Of a stretch of DNA of 64,000 bases, positions 51,603-61,426 are shown piece by piece. Position 1 is the first letter of the stretch; each line of letters begins with the position of its first letter. The translations under genes and the position numbers were made by a program. Source of the stretch: Haloechinothrix_A salitolerans (lineage in GTDB: Bacteria > Actinomycetota > Actinomycetes > Mycobacteriales > Pseudonocardiaceae); assembly GCF_039544105.1 (NCBI RefSeq), contig NZ_BAABLA010000117.1. One strand, given 5' to 3'. The notes beneath the pieces were generated by a model, which was not told the DNA's origin, searched no databases, and worked only from the letters and a program-made list of their open reading frames with translations.

Positions 51603-53375
51603 ATGACTCCGCGCTCGCGACCCGCCGCCCCGGGAGCGTCCGATGCCGCCCGACTCGATCCGTCCGCCGCTGGCGGGCGGATGGGCATTGTCATGGCGGT
51701 CGTGCTGGCCGGTGTCGCCGCGCTCGCGCAGTCGGTCGCCGCGCTCGTCGGGGTCGTGACCGGTGCGGAGCCCGCGTTCCTGGCCTGGCCGTTGCTTGTC
51801 CTCTTCGCCGCACTGCCCGCGGGCTTCGCGTTCCTGCTCGTGGTACGCGGTATGTCTGGCAACGCCGCGGGCGTGCTCGCGGGCGCCGGGTTGATCGCGG
51901 CGTGCGGTGTGGTCGCGGACATGCAGGTCGCGATCGACGCCACCAGGATGGCCCGGCCGGAACTGCTGCTGCCGCAGATCGAGGTATCACCCGCGTGGTG
52001 GAGCCTTGGACTGTTGCTCGCGGGCAAGCTACTTGCCGCCGTCGCCGGAGTCGCCGCGCTGCGCTCCGCACGCCTCCTGCCGGATGACACCTCCGACCGC
52101 GAACGGGTCAGGCAACCACTCGCGCTGCTCGCGGCGGCATTCGGGCTGCTCGTCGGTCTCGGCGCGCTCCTCTCGCCCTACACCTCCACGGATCCGCTGT
52201 TGCTGGACTCCGCCGCGCTGGACGGCCCGCCGTTCGTGCTCGCCGGTGCCGTACTGCTCGCTATCGCGGTACCGGTCGTCGCGGCGCTCGGCGTCGCGAA
52301 CCGTGCTGGCGGTGTCGTGACCGGCATCCTCGGTGGGCTCGCCCTCGGTGGCCTGCCGCTCGCGGTTTTGCCGCTCGTGGCGGCATGGCGGCTGGCGTTC
52401 GTGCACCCCACCGTGGGCCCTGTCCTTGTTCTGGTCGGCGTTGGGGGGCTCGCGTCGCTCGCGACGATGCCGAACCGATGGCTGGTCGGGCTGCTGGCGC
52501 GACGCGCCGATGGCGTGGGCGGTGACGGTGATGCCCATGTGCCGCCGCCGCGAGTGCTATACGCCATCGCGGGTGGGCTGGCGATCGTCGCGAGCGCGAG
52601 CGCCATCGCCGGTGCGATGACGTCGTTGGTGATTGGGCCGGACGGGCGCGAGGTCGGCAGCCCTGCGCAGTTCTTGCTCTACCCCGTCGGGCTCGGGCTC
52701 GGACTGCTTGGCGTCGCGGCGTTCCTGCCAGCCGTCACGGCGTGGGTGCGTCCGATCTTCTCCGTCGCGTGGACGGGAGCGTTGCTTGTCGGCACGCAGG
52801 TGCTCTCGGTGCCGATCGCGGCGGACGAGTTGCCGATAGAGACCACGCCTGGTGCCGCGGGCTGGTGGACGTTCGGCACGGTCGTCATGACGGTGTTGCT
52901 CGCGGTGTGTTCGCTAGTGGCGGGTGTCGTCGAACGGGAGGAGACCGGCAGGTCGCCTGCCGTCGCCGACGCCGAGGTGTCCGGCGGGATCGGCGGGATG
53001 CTGATCGGCGGCGGATCGGTGCTCGCGGGAGCGCTCGTGTTCGGCGCGTTCTTGTTGCCGGTCGTGCGTTCGCCGGACTACGTCCCCTCGGCGCTCACGG
53101 GGGAGATCGACGTCGCGTTCTGGGGCGTGCTGTTGGTCACCCTCGCCGTGCTCGGCGCGCTGGGGCTCGTTCCGCGCAGTGGCCAGGCGTCCGCCGTCGG
53201 CTTGCTTACCGCCGTCACCGGAGTGGTCGGTCTCCGCTTGCTGGAGTCCTACGCCGTCGGCAGGCGTTACGATGTGACGATCGGATTGGGCGCATGGTTC
53301 GCGATCGGCGCCATCGTCGTGCTCGTGGCTCTGGCCATCACGGTAGCCATTCGAGGTAGCTCGACCGAGCGGTGA
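51603..53375 (+). CDS. Large polytopic membrane protein of unknown function
   Basis: A 590-residue, very hydrophobic protein with about 14 predicted spans (first at IVMAVVLAGVAALAQSVAAL) and short loops, after a 25-residue soluble N terminus. No transporter or enzyme motif was recognised. The ATG at 51603 was taken because the 33 residues before it are unlike a protein start; no ribosome site is clear. It lies just before sucCD. Members of the family occur at this place in related actinomycetes, but I cannot name it. Confidence 0.75.
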   Translation: MTPRSRPAAPGASDAARLDPSAAGGRMGIVMAVVLAGVAALAQSVAALVGVVTGAEPAFLAWPLLVLFAALPAGFAFLLVVRGMSGNAAGVLAGAGLIAACGVVADMQVAIDATRMARPELLLPQIEVSPAWWSLGLLLAGKLLAAVAGVAALRSARLLPDDTSDRERVRQPLALLAAAFGLLVGLGALLSPYTSTDPLLLDSAALDGPPFVLAGAVLLAIAVPVVAALGVANRAGGVVTGILGGLALGGLPLAVLPLVAAWRLAFVHPTVGPVLVLVGVGGLASLATMPNRWLVGLLARRADGVGGDGDAHVPPPRVLYAIAGGLAIVASASAIAGAMTSLVIGPDGREVGSPAQFLLYPVGLGLGLLGVAAFLPAVTAWVRPIFSVAWTGALLVGTQVLSVPIAADELPIETTPGAAGWWTFGTVVMTVLLAVCSLVAGVVEREETGRSPAVADAEVSGGIGGMLIGGGSVLAGALVFGAFLLPVVRSPDYVPSALTGEIDVAFWGVLLVTLAVLGALGLVPRSGQASAVGLLTAVTGVVGLRLLESYAVGRRYDVTIGLGAWFAIGAIVVLVALAITVAIRGSSTER

Positions 53376-53480
53376 CCGACTTCACCACCTCCGGGCTGCG
53401 CATTCGCTGTGCCGGTCGCTAGGGTCTATGCGTCGGAAGACAGCGAAAACACAGCGGCGTGTCGTCAGGAGATGCGGAGA

Positions 53481-54659
53481 GTGGACCTCTACGAGTACCA
53501 GGCGAAGGACCTCTTCGCCGAGCACGGCGTCCCGGTGTTGCCGGGCTCCGTGGCAGCAACCCCAGAAGAAGCTCGGGCCGAAGCCGAGAAGATCGGCGGA
53601 CCAGTCGTCATCAAGGCTCAGGTCAAGACCGGAGGCCGGGGCAAGGCGGGCGGTGTCAAGCTCGCGGACAACGCGGACGACGCAGAGGCGAAGGCGGACG
53701 CGATCCTTGGCCTCGACATCAAGGGACACATCACCCGTCGTGTCCTCGTCGCGCAGGCGTCCGACATCTCCGAGGAGTACTACTTCTCGTTCCTGCTTGA
53801 CCGGGCCAACCGGACCTTCTTGTGCATCGCGTCCGCGGAGGGCGGTGTCGAGATCGAGGAGGTCGCCAGGACCAACCCCGACGCCGTCGCGCAGATACCG
53901 ATCGACCCGCTGACCGGCGTCGACCGCGCCAAGGCGTTCGAAATCGTGTCGCGGGCGAACTACCCGGAGGCCATCCGCGACCAGGCGGCGGACGTCGTCG
54001 TGAAGCTGTGGGAGACCTTCGTCGCGGAGGACGCGACGCTGGTCGAGGTCAACCCGATGGTGCGGGACCCGCAGGACAACATCATCGCGCTGGACGGCAA
54101 GGTCAGCCTCGACGAGAACGCGTCCTTCCGGCAGCCCAAGCATGCGGACCTGGTCGACATCGACGCCGAGGACCCGCTCGAGGCGATGGCCAAGGCCAAG
54201 GACCTCAACTACGTCAAGCTCGACGGTCAGGTCGGCATCATCGGTAACGGCGCTGGCCTCGTGATGTCCACTCTGGACGTCGTCGCTTACGCGGGTGAGA
54301 AGCACGGCAACGTCAAGCCCGCCAACTTCCTCGACATCGGCGGCGGTGCCTCGGCCGACGTGATGGCCGCCGGTCTCGAAGTGATCATGTCCGACTCCGA
54401 CGTCAAGAGCGTCTTCGTCAACGTCTTCGGTGGCATCACCGCGTGCGACGCGGTCGCGAACGGCATCGTGCAGGCGTTCAAGCTGCTCGAGGAGCGCGGC
54501 GAGTCGATCAGCGTGCCGCTGGTCGTCAGGCTCGACGGAAACAACGCCGACGAGGGCCGCCGCATCCTCGACGAGGCCAACCTGCCCGGCCTTGAGCGGG
54601 TGGACACGATGGACGGCGCGGCTGACAAGGCCGCCGAACTCGCGAACGCGGGGGTGTGA
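53481..54659 (+). CDS. sucC: Succinyl-CoA synthetase beta subunit
   Basis: A 392-residue ATP-grasp subunit. It opens with DLYEYQAKDLFAEHGVPVLP and shows VVIKAQVKTGGRGKAGGV, LVEVNPMVRD, GAGLVMSTLD, NFLDIGGGA and NVFGGITACD. With SucD it converts succinyl-CoA to succinate with formation of ATP or GTP in the TCA cycle. The GTG at 53481 is nine bases after aggag; the frame extends upstream without conservation. sucD begins three bases after its stop. Confidence 0.97.
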   Translation: MDLYEYQAKDLFAEHGVPVLPGSVAATPEEARAEAEKIGGPVVIKAQVKTGGRGKAGGVKLADNADDAEAKADAILGLDIKGHITRRVLVAQASDISEEYYFSFLLDRANRTFLCIASAEGGVEIEEVARTNPDAVAQIPIDPLTGVDRAKAFEIVSRANYPEAIRDQAADVVVKLWETFVAEDATLVEVNPMVRDPQDNIIALDGKVSLDENASFRQPKHADLVDIDAEDPLEAMAKAKDLNYVKLDGQVGIIGNGAGLVMSTLDVVAYAGEKHGNVKPANFLDIGGGASADVMAAGLEVIMSDSDVKSVFVNVFGGITACDAVANGIVQAFKLLEERGESISVPLVVRLDGNNADEGRRILDEANLPGLERVDTMDGAADKAAELANAGV

Positions 54660-54662
54660 GTC

Positions 54663-55550
54663 ATGGCAATCTTCCTCGACGAGAACTCGAAGATCATCGT
54701 CCAGGGCATGACCGGGTCGGAAGGCACCAAGCACACCGCCCGCATGCTGCGCTCCGGCGCGAACATCGTTGGCGGCGTCAACGCCCGCAAGGCGGGCACG
54801 GCGGTCGAGATCGAGGGCACGGAGCTCCCGGTGTTCGGCACCGTGAAGGACGCTATGGCCGAGACCGGCGCGAACGTGTCGGTGCTGTTCGTGCCTCCGA
54901 AGTTCGCCAAGGACGCCGTGATCGAGGCCGTTGACGCCGAGATCGGCCTCGCCGTCGTCATCACCGAGGGCATCCCGGTGCACGACTCGGCGTACTTCTG
55001 GGCGCACGCGAGTGCCAAAGGCAACAAGACACGCATCGTCGGCCCGAACTGCCCCGGCGTGATCAGCCCGGGCAAGTCCAACGCGGGCATCATCCCGGCC
55101 GACATCACCGGACCCGGCAAGATCGGCCTCGTGTCGAAGTCCGGCACGCTGACCTACCAGCTCATGTACGAGCTGCGCGACATCGGCTTCTCGTCGGCGG
55201 TCGGCATCGGTGGGGACCCGGTCATCGGCACGACCCACATCGACGCGCTCGAGGCGTTCGAGAACGATCCGGAGACCGAGGTCATCGTGATGATCGGTGA
55301 GATCGGTGGGGACGCGGAGGAGCGCGCCGCCGACTACATCAAGGCCAACGTGACGAAGCCCGTCGTCGGCTACGTCGCCGGGTTCACCGCCCCTGAGGGC
55401 AAGACCATGGGTCACGCGGGCGCGATCGTGTCCGGCTCGTCCGGCACAGCCGCCGCCAAGAAGGAAGCCCTTGAGGCGGCTGGTGTGAAGGTCGGCAAGA
55501 CCCCGAGTGAGACCGCGGAACACGCGCGCGAGCTGTACAAGGCGCAGTGA
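54663..55550 (+). CDS. sucD: Succinyl-CoA synthetase alpha subunit
   Basis: A 295-residue CoA-binding subunit with IIVQGMTGSEGTKHTARM, VLFVPPKFAKDAVIEA, NCPGVISPGKSNAGIIPA and the phospho-His loop GHAGAIVSGSSGT. It forms the heterodimer with SucC. The ATG at 54663 is three bases after the sucC stop, so translation is coupled. A terminator follows after 69 bases. Confidence 0.97.
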   Translation: MAIFLDENSKIIVQGMTGSEGTKHTARMLRSGANIVGGVNARKAGTAVEIEGTELPVFGTVKDAMAETGANVSVLFVPPKFAKDAVIEAVDAEIGLAVVITEGIPVHDSAYFWAHASAKGNKTRIVGPNCPGVISPGKSNAGIIPADITGPGKIGLVSKSGTLTYQLMYELRDIGFSSAVGIGGDPVIGTTHIDALEAFENDPETEVIVMIGEIGGDAEERAADYIKANVTKPVVGYVAGFTAPEGKTMGHAGAIVSGSSGTAAAKKEALEAAGVKVGKTPSETAEHARELYKAQ

Positions 55551-55619
55551 CGCGGTAGTCGATTCGCGTAGGCCGCCAGGCGGTGGCCAGCGTGCGTCGG
55601 CGCGCTAGACATCACAGCG

Positions 55620-55657
55620 AGGCCGGGCACCCGACGCGGGTGTCCGGCCTTGTTTTT
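55620..55657 (+). terminator. Rho-independent terminator after sucCD
   Basis: Arms aggccgggcacccg and cgggtgtccggcct (13 of 14 paired) with a three-base loop are followed by TGTTTTT. A clear terminator for the sucCD operon. Confidence 0.88.
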
Positions 55658-55751
55658 CGGTAAGTTCGGCGCTGGACCGGGATCGTGTGAAACCATCCTG
55701 GCCTCGTGGCCGTCAGAGCGGTCGAACTTCCGATTACACAGGAGAGCACGG

Positions 55752-56552
55752 ATGACGTACCCGAGCGGCGGGTTTCCAGGCCAGGGACCGCAGCACCAGC
55801 CGCCGCCACAGCAGCAAGGCGGACAGTTCTATCAGCAGCAGCCGCAGCAGAACGCGGGTCGAACGCTCGACATTGGTCTGATCGCGTATCTCGCGGTCGC
55901 GGGGCTCGGCGTGCTGAACCTGTTCTTCGGTTTCGCCACGCTCGGCAGCATCGGGCCGGGCACCAGCGTGAACTTCTTCGAAGCGTTCACCGGCTGGGTG
56001 CCAGGACTGCTGTTCATCGCCGCACTCACCGCCGCGTTCGGGGTTCTGCCTGGTGACCACAAGCCCGGCGCGTGGCCAGCCGTGTTCTCGCTCGGTGCCA
56101 TCGTGCCGTTTCTGTTCATGGTGTTCTCGACCGATGGTGAACTTGAAACCGGTGGCGTGCTGATGCTGATCTTCGGCATAGTGCAGGCGCTGGTCGCCGT
56201 CGGGGCGTACCTGATCGACGTCGGACTCATCAAGCTGCCGCGGCCGGGCCAGCAGCAGCCCGCCTACGGCCAGCAGCCCGGTTACGGCCAGCAAGGGCAG
56301 TTCGGGCAGTATGGCCAGCCGCAGCAGGGCGCCTACCCGCAGCAGCATGGCCAACCGCAGCCGGGCCATCCGCAGACGCCAGCGCCTGGACAGCAGCTAC
56401 AAGGACACGCTGGCGCGTCTGGCGGCCAGCCGGGGCAGGGGCAGCCCGGGCAGCCCGGCGCGGCTGGTGGCCAGCCACAGTCCGGTCAGGCTCCGACTCT
56501 CTACGCAAGCCCGCAGGGGCAGTTCACCCAGCAGCCGCCGCAGCAGGGTTGA
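55752..56552 (+). CDS. 34 kDa antigen-family membrane protein (DUF5336, Rv0954-like)
   Basis: A 266-residue protein with a Gln/Pro-rich N terminus (MTYPSGGFPGQGPQHQ), four spans between about 40 and 155 (LIAYLAVAGLGVLNLFFGF, LLFIAALTAAFGVLPG, WPAVFSLGAIVPFLFMVF, LMLIFGIVQALVAVGAYL), and a long Gln/Gly/Pro tail (GQQPAYGQQPGYGQQ type). The ATG at 55752 follows ggagag. Mycobacterial Rv0954 has the same layout and place. It has been linked to cell envelope and septum complexes in that genus; the role here is inferred. Confidence 0.85.
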   Translation: MTYPSGGFPGQGPQHQPPPQQQGGQFYQQQPQQNAGRTLDIGLIAYLAVAGLGVLNLFFGFATLGSIGPGTSVNFFEAFTGWVPGLLFIAALTAAFGVLPGDHKPGAWPAVFSLGAIVPFLFMVFSTDGELETGGVLMLIFGIVQALVAVGAYLIDVGLIKLPRPGQQQPAYGQQPGYGQQGQFGQYGQPQQGAYPQQHGQPQPGHPQTPAPGQQLQGHAGASGGQPGQGQPGQPGAAGGQPQSGQAPTLYASPQGQFTQQPPQQG

Positions 56553-56554
56553 GG

Positions 56555-56609
56555 TGTCGCGAAGGGCTCTTTCGTGACACCAGACGTCCCATAGGAGCCC
56601 TTCGCGACA
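56555..56609. repeat. Double-hairpin repeat, copy 2, between convergent genes
   Basis: A 15-base perfect inverted repeat, TGTCGCGAAGGGCTC at 56555-56569 and its complement at 56595-56609. As in the 18117-18169 copy, the left arm can also pair with the next bases (gtcgcgaag ... tttcgtgac). It begins two bases after the stop of the 34 kDa antigen-like gene and ends four bases before the convergent kinase stop, so a bidirectional terminator role is likely. Confidence 0.65.
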
Positions 56610-56613
56610 GCCA

Positions 56614-57225
<612 letters not shown>

Positions 57226-57321
57226 GTCCACCCTTCGTGCGAATGAGGCGAAGAGCATAACCAACCGTGGCGGCGTGGCTCAGCGTGACGGCTAGGTATC
57301 AATGCGAAGCTGCCGATCACG

Positions 57322-58869
57322 ATGTTGCGACAGGATGAACAGGCGCGGGTAGACGGCGTGAGGCGGTTCAAGGAGCTGCTCGCCGTGGCGGCGCTGCCCG
57401 TGCTGACGGGATACGCCGCGATCGCGACGATACTCGCGACCGTGGCCGCGCTGGCCGCCGAACCGACCTTCTCGGTGTTAGGTGTGCTGCTCGCGGCCGG
57501 CCCCGGCTGGCTCGCCGCATACCAGGTACCGGTCGTCATCGGAGACAACGAGCTCGGTCTGTTGCCGCTCGCACTCACCATCGGGGTGTGCGCGCTGGTC
57601 GCACGCTCGGCATCCGGCGCGGTCGCTCGCCTCGGATATCGGACGCCCCGGCAAGCTGGCGTTGTCATCGGAACCGTCGCGGGCACTCACGCCTGCGTGG
57701 GAATGGTGATCGCGGTGCTTGCCAATGGCGCCATCGTCACGGCCGACCCGCTGGTCGCGTTTGGTTCACCTGGCTTTGTGTCGGGAGCCGCGGCGACCGT
57801 CGGTGTCGCACGTCGGTGCGGACTGCTCGATTTCCCGCGTCACTACGTTGATGCCGCCGCGCTCGCCGGGTTGCGCGCCGCCGCGTTGGGGATGGCGGGC
57901 TTGTTCGCGGCATCCGCGCTGGTGCTGACCGTGACGACCGCGTTGGCCGTGCCGACCATGCAGACGTTGTTCGTCGCGCACGCGCCCGGATTCGGCAGCG
58001 GTTTCGGCATGCTGCTGCTCTGCCTGGGCTACCTGCCGAACGCGGTGCTTGCCGCGTTGGCGTTCCTTCTCGGCCCGGGATTCACCCTTGGGCCAACGTC
58101 AATCGGTCCGACGCATTTCGAGGGCGGTTCGGTGCCTGGCGTGCCGCTGCTGGCCGGGCTGCCGGAGTCCTACGCGGCTTGGTGGCCGGCCTTGTTTCTG
58201 CTGCCCGCGCTCATCGGTGTCGGGGTGGGATGGACATTGCGCGAGTCGTCGCCATCCCCGATGGAGCGGCTCCGCAGCGTCGCGGTGGCGGGCGCGGTGA
58301 TCGGGTTTGGCACGGTCGTACTGACGACGTTGGCGGGCGGCAGCCTTGGCGGTAGCGCGGGCGGTGTCCCGTTTCCCGGCCTTTTGCTACCTGCCGGGCT
58401 GTTGTCCGCTGCCGCTTTCGCCTGGATCTTTCTCCCTGGGGCCTTCGTCGCCTGGCTGACCGGCCCCCGCGCCGTATCTGACGTTCAGGACGGTGAGTCC
58501 GACGGCGCGAACGTCGCTGACGACGAATGCGACGCTGGCGCCGATGCGGCGGATGCCAGTGACACCGACGTCACAGCTGCAGACGATGAGCCAGCGGGCG
58601 CGGATGGCACCGACTCCGAGGATGAGAACGGTGCGGCGGCTGAGGTCGGGCAAGGCGCAGCGACTGACATGGAAGACACCGAGGACGACGACGAAGTCGC
58701 GGCTGACTCGGACGCCGGTTCGGATAACGACGAGGCGATACCCGAGTCAGATTTGGATACGGCGGACACCCAGGACGGCGAACCCGACGGAAAGGCTGAC
58801 GCGACAGCCGAATCCGCCCCTGTAGACATCGCCGCGGAGTCCGACGCCACCCGTCCTGACGAGCGCTGA
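57322..58869 (+). CDS. perM: DUF6350/PerM-like membrane protein with acidic tail
   Basis: A 515-residue protein. About 10 spans fill residues 20-380 (first ELLAVAALPVLTGYAAIATI, last LLLPAGLLSAAAFAWIFLPG). The last 125 residues are disordered and strongly acidic (Asp/Glu/Ala-rich, for example EDTEDDDEVAADSDAGSD). Mycobacterial PerM (Rv0955) lies at the same place, before purN, and supports divisome stability under stress; the assignment here is by position and topology. The ATG at 57322 has no clear ribosome site. Confidence 0.75.
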   Translation: MLRQDEQARVDGVRRFKELLAVAALPVLTGYAAIATILATVAALAAEPTFSVLGVLLAAGPGWLAAYQVPVVIGDNELGLLPLALTIGVCALVARSASGAVARLGYRTPRQAGVVIGTVAGTHACVGMVIAVLANGAIVTADPLVAFGSPGFVSGAAATVGVARRCGLLDFPRHYVDAAALAGLRAAALGMAGLFAASALVLTVTTALAVPTMQTLFVAHAPGFGSGFGMLLLCLGYLPNAVLAALAFLLGPGFTLGPTSIGPTHFEGGSVPGVPLLAGLPESYAAWWPALFLLPALIGVGVGWTLRESSPSPMERLRSVAVAGAVIGFGTVVLTTLAGGSLGGSAGGVPFPGLLLPAGLLSAAAFAWIFLPGAFVAWLTGPRAVSDVQDGESDGANVADDECDAGADAADASDTDVTAADDEPAGADGTDSEDENGAAAEVGQGAATDMEDTEDDDEVAADSDAGSDNDEAIPESDLDTADTQDGEPDGKADATAESAPVDIAAESDATRPDER

Positions 58870-58954
58870 GTCACTCTCGCCCGACCGCCTCCGTCGCTGG
58901 TAGGCGACAGTGTCTAGGGTGAAGGTGCCCGTCGGGAATCGAGAAGGAGAGGCG

Positions 58955-59605
58955 TTGGAGCGCTCGTCTCAGGTATCGGCCACAAGGCTTGACTTCGCCA
59001 CTCCGGTGACGATCGTCGTGCTCGCGTCAGGGTCGGGGACCCTGCTTCAGGCGTTGCTCGATGCGACCCAACAGGGCGACTTCCCAGCCACGATCGTGGC
59101 TGTCGGTACCGACAGGGATGACGTCCTCGCGCTGGACCGGGCCGATCAAGCTGGCATTCCCCGGTTCGTCGTCTCGCTCGCGGATTATCCCGATCGGGCA
59201 AGCTGGGACGCGGCGTTGACCAAGGCAGTGGCCTCCTACCAACCCGATCTTGTCGTATCCGCCGGCTTCATGAAGATCCTCGGCCCCGAGTTCCTGCAGC
59301 ACTTCGGCTTCCGGGTCATCAACACCCACCCCGCGCTGTTGCCCGCGTTCCCCGGCATGCGCGCCGTGGCCGACGCGCTGTCCGCTGGTGTGAAAGTGAC
59401 CGGATCCACGGTGCACTTCGTCGATTCTGGGGTGGACACCGGGCCGATCATCGCGCAGGAAGCCGTCGCCATAGAGCCGAATGACGACGACACGAGTTTG
59501 CACGAGCGCATCAAGGCCGTTGAGCGTCGCCTGCTCGTTGATGTCGTGGCCGCGCTCGCCCGCCACGGCTGCACCATTACTGGAAGAAAGGTGAGTATCT
59601 CGTGA
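58955..59605 (+). CDS. purN: Phosphoribosylglycinamide formyltransferase 1
   Basis: A 216-residue PurN that formylates GAR using 10-formyl-THF in purine synthesis. Motifs: VLASGSGTLLQALLDA, SAGFMKILG, the catalytic Asn/His in NTHPALLPAFPG, and Asp in DSGVDTGPII. The TTG at 58955 is taken because aaggaga lies four bases upstream; a GTG at 58910 is an alternative that adds 15 residues. Its stop overlaps the purH start by four bases. Confidence 0.94.
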   Translation: MERSSQVSATRLDFATPVTIVVLASGSGTLLQALLDATQQGDFPATIVAVGTDRDDVLALDRADQAGIPRFVVSLADYPDRASWDAALTKAVASYQPDLVVSAGFMKILGPEFLQHFGFRVINTHPALLPAFPGMRAVADALSAGVKVTGSTVHFVDSGVDTGPIIAQEAVAIEPNDDDTSLHERIKAVERRLLVDVVAALARHGCTITGRKVSIS

Positions 59606-61161
59606 CTGAGCAGGGCACACGCCCCATCAGGCGCGCACTGATCGGCGTTTCGGACAAGTCGGGTTTGCTTGAGCTCGCCACCGGTCTCCACGCGGCGGGC
59701 GTCGAGATCATCTCCACTGGCGGCACGGCACGGGTGATCGCGGAAGCGGGCGTGCCGGTCACGCCGGTCGAGGAGGTCACTGGCTTCCCGGAGTCCTTCG
59801 ACGGCAGGGTCAAGACACTGCACCCGAGGGTGCACGCCGCGTTGCTCGCCGACACCCGCAAACAGGAACATCTCGATCAGCTGCGGGAACTGGAGATCAC
59901 GCCGTTCGACCTGCTCGTCGTGAATCTGTACCCGTTCGAGCAGACCGTTGCTTCCGATGGCGCTCCGGAGGAGTGCGTTGAGCAGATCGACATCGGCGGG
60001 CCAGCGATGGTGCGCGCCGCGGCGAAAAACCACGCCAGCGTCGCCGTCGTCGTCGACCCGAACCGCTATGACTGGGTGCTCGAACAGGTCCGTGGCGGCG
60101 GGTTCACACATGCCGATCGTGCCCGGCTCGCCGCGGACGCGTATCGGCACACGGCGTCCTATGACGTCGCGGTCGCGTCCTGGATGGGCAATGTTCTCGC
60201 ACCCGAGCCAGGCACGAACTTCCCCGAATGGATTGGTGCCACGTACCGGCGTTCGCATGAGCTGCGCTACGGCGAGAACCCACATCAGCAGGCCGCGCTC
60301 TACATGTCGGGCACGCCAGGGCTGGCCACGGCGGAGCAGTTGCACGGCAAGGAGATGTCGTACAACAACTACGTCGATGCCGATGCCGCGATTCGTGCGG
60401 CCTACGACCACGAGCTGCCCGCCGTCGCGATTATCAAGCACGCCAACCCGTGCGGTATCGCGGTCTCGGAGATCGGCATCGCTGACGCGCACCGCAAGGC
60501 GCACGCTTGCGATCCAGTCTCCGCGTTCGGTGGGGTCATCGCCACCAACCGTGAGGTGTCTGTCGACATGGCCGAGCAGGTCGCCGACGTGTTCACCGAG
60601 GTCATCGTCGCACCTTCGTACGAGGAGGGCGCCGTGGACATCCTCCGGCGTAAGAAGAACTTCCGGATCCTGCGCGGTGCGGCGCCACAGCGAGGCGGAG
60701 TCGAGTCGCGTGCGGTGACCGGTGGACTGTTGGTGCAGTCCTCGGACGCGATCGACGCGGTGGGTGACGATCCGGCGAACTGGACGCTGGCGGCGGGCGA
60801 GGCCGCTGACGACGCTGTGCTCGCTGACCTGGCATTCGCATGGCGTGCGGTCCGTGCGGTGAAGTCCAACGCGATCTTGCTCGCCGCCGATGGTGCCTCG
60901 GTCGGTGTCGGCATGGGCCAGGTCAACAGGGTGGACTCCTGCCGGCTTGCCGTGGAGCGCGCGGGCGACCGCGCGAAGGGTTCCGTCGCGGCATCAGATG
61001 CGTTCTTCCCCTTCCCAGACGGTTTGCAAGTGCTGATTGACGGTGGAGTGCGCGCGGTGGTGCAGCCGGGTGGTTCGGTGCGTGATCCCGAGGTCGTCGC
61101 GGCGGCGGACGCCGCGGGATTGACGGTGTACCTGACCGGGACACGGCACTTCGCACACTGA
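59602..61161 (+). CDS. purH: Bifunctional AICAR transformylase / IMP cyclohydrolase
   Basis: A 519-residue enzyme for the last two steps to IMP. The N-terminal cyclohydrolase domain starts RRALIGVSDKSGLLELA and has STGGTARVIAEAG and GRVKTLHPRVHA. The transformylase domain has LRYGENPHQQAALY, the catalytic KHANPCG, SDAFFPFPDG and the end VYLTGTRHFAH. The GTG overlaps the purN stop, so they are coupled. A terminator follows. Confidence 0.97.
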   Translation: MTEQGTRPIRRALIGVSDKSGLLELATGLHAAGVEIISTGGTARVIAEAGVPVTPVEEVTGFPESFDGRVKTLHPRVHAALLADTRKQEHLDQLRELEITPFDLLVVNLYPFEQTVASDGAPEECVEQIDIGGPAMVRAAAKNHASVAVVVDPNRYDWVLEQVRGGGFTHADRARLAADAYRHTASYDVAVASWMGNVLAPEPGTNFPEWIGATYRRSHELRYGENPHQQAALYMSGTPGLATAEQLHGKEMSYNNYVDADAAIRAAYDHELPAVAIIKHANPCGIAVSEIGIADAHRKAHACDPVSAFGGVIATNREVSVDMAEQVADVFTEVIVAPSYEEGAVDILRRKKNFRILRGAAPQRGGVESRAVTGGLLVQSSDAIDAVGDDPANWTLAAGEAADDAVLADLAFAWRAVRAVKSNAILLAADGASVGVGMGQVNRVDSCRLAVERAGDRAKGSVAASDAFFPFPDGLQVLIDGGVRAVVQPGGSVRDPEVVAAADAAGLTVYLTGTRHFAH

Positions 61162-61245
61162 CGTCCTGTCTAGCATCCGGGGCGGCCAATCCTGGCTCAC
61201 CCGTTCGTGTAAGCCTGTGCTGAACTGGGCTTTTAAGTGAGATCT

Positions 61246-61278
61246 GCCCGCGAGTGGTACCGCTCGCGGGCTTTTCTT
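61246..61278 (+). terminator. Rho-independent terminator after purNH
   Basis: Perfect nine-base arms gcccgcgag and ctcgcgggc with an eight-base loop, followed by TTTTCTT. It isolates the purine genes from the SOS operon. Confidence 0.9.
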
Positions 61279-61324
61279 ATGTGCTGGCTTGACATCGAGC
61301 TCTGGGTAGCGTTGACTGGAGGCA

Positions 61325-61340
61325 TCGAACATAAGTTCGA
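61325..61340 (+). promoter_or_regulatory. SOS box (LexA site) before imuA'
   Basis: TCGAACATAAGTTCGA is a perfect TCGAAC-N4-GTTCGA palindrome, 87 bases before the imuA' start. It matches the mycobacterial-type LexA operator and should control imuA'-imuB-dnaE2. Confidence 0.93.
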
Positions 61341-61426
61341 TAAATGGTTAGGCGGCGCCGTCTTCCCCACGGCGGCCGATGGTCACGACGGTGGCGTGAC
61401 CGAGGTGCGCGAGAGGGTGATGTGCG

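Noticed and set aside
53382..55523. A 713-codon minus-strand frame opposite sucCD
   Set aside because: It spans two coupled TCA-cycle genes and has shadow composition only.
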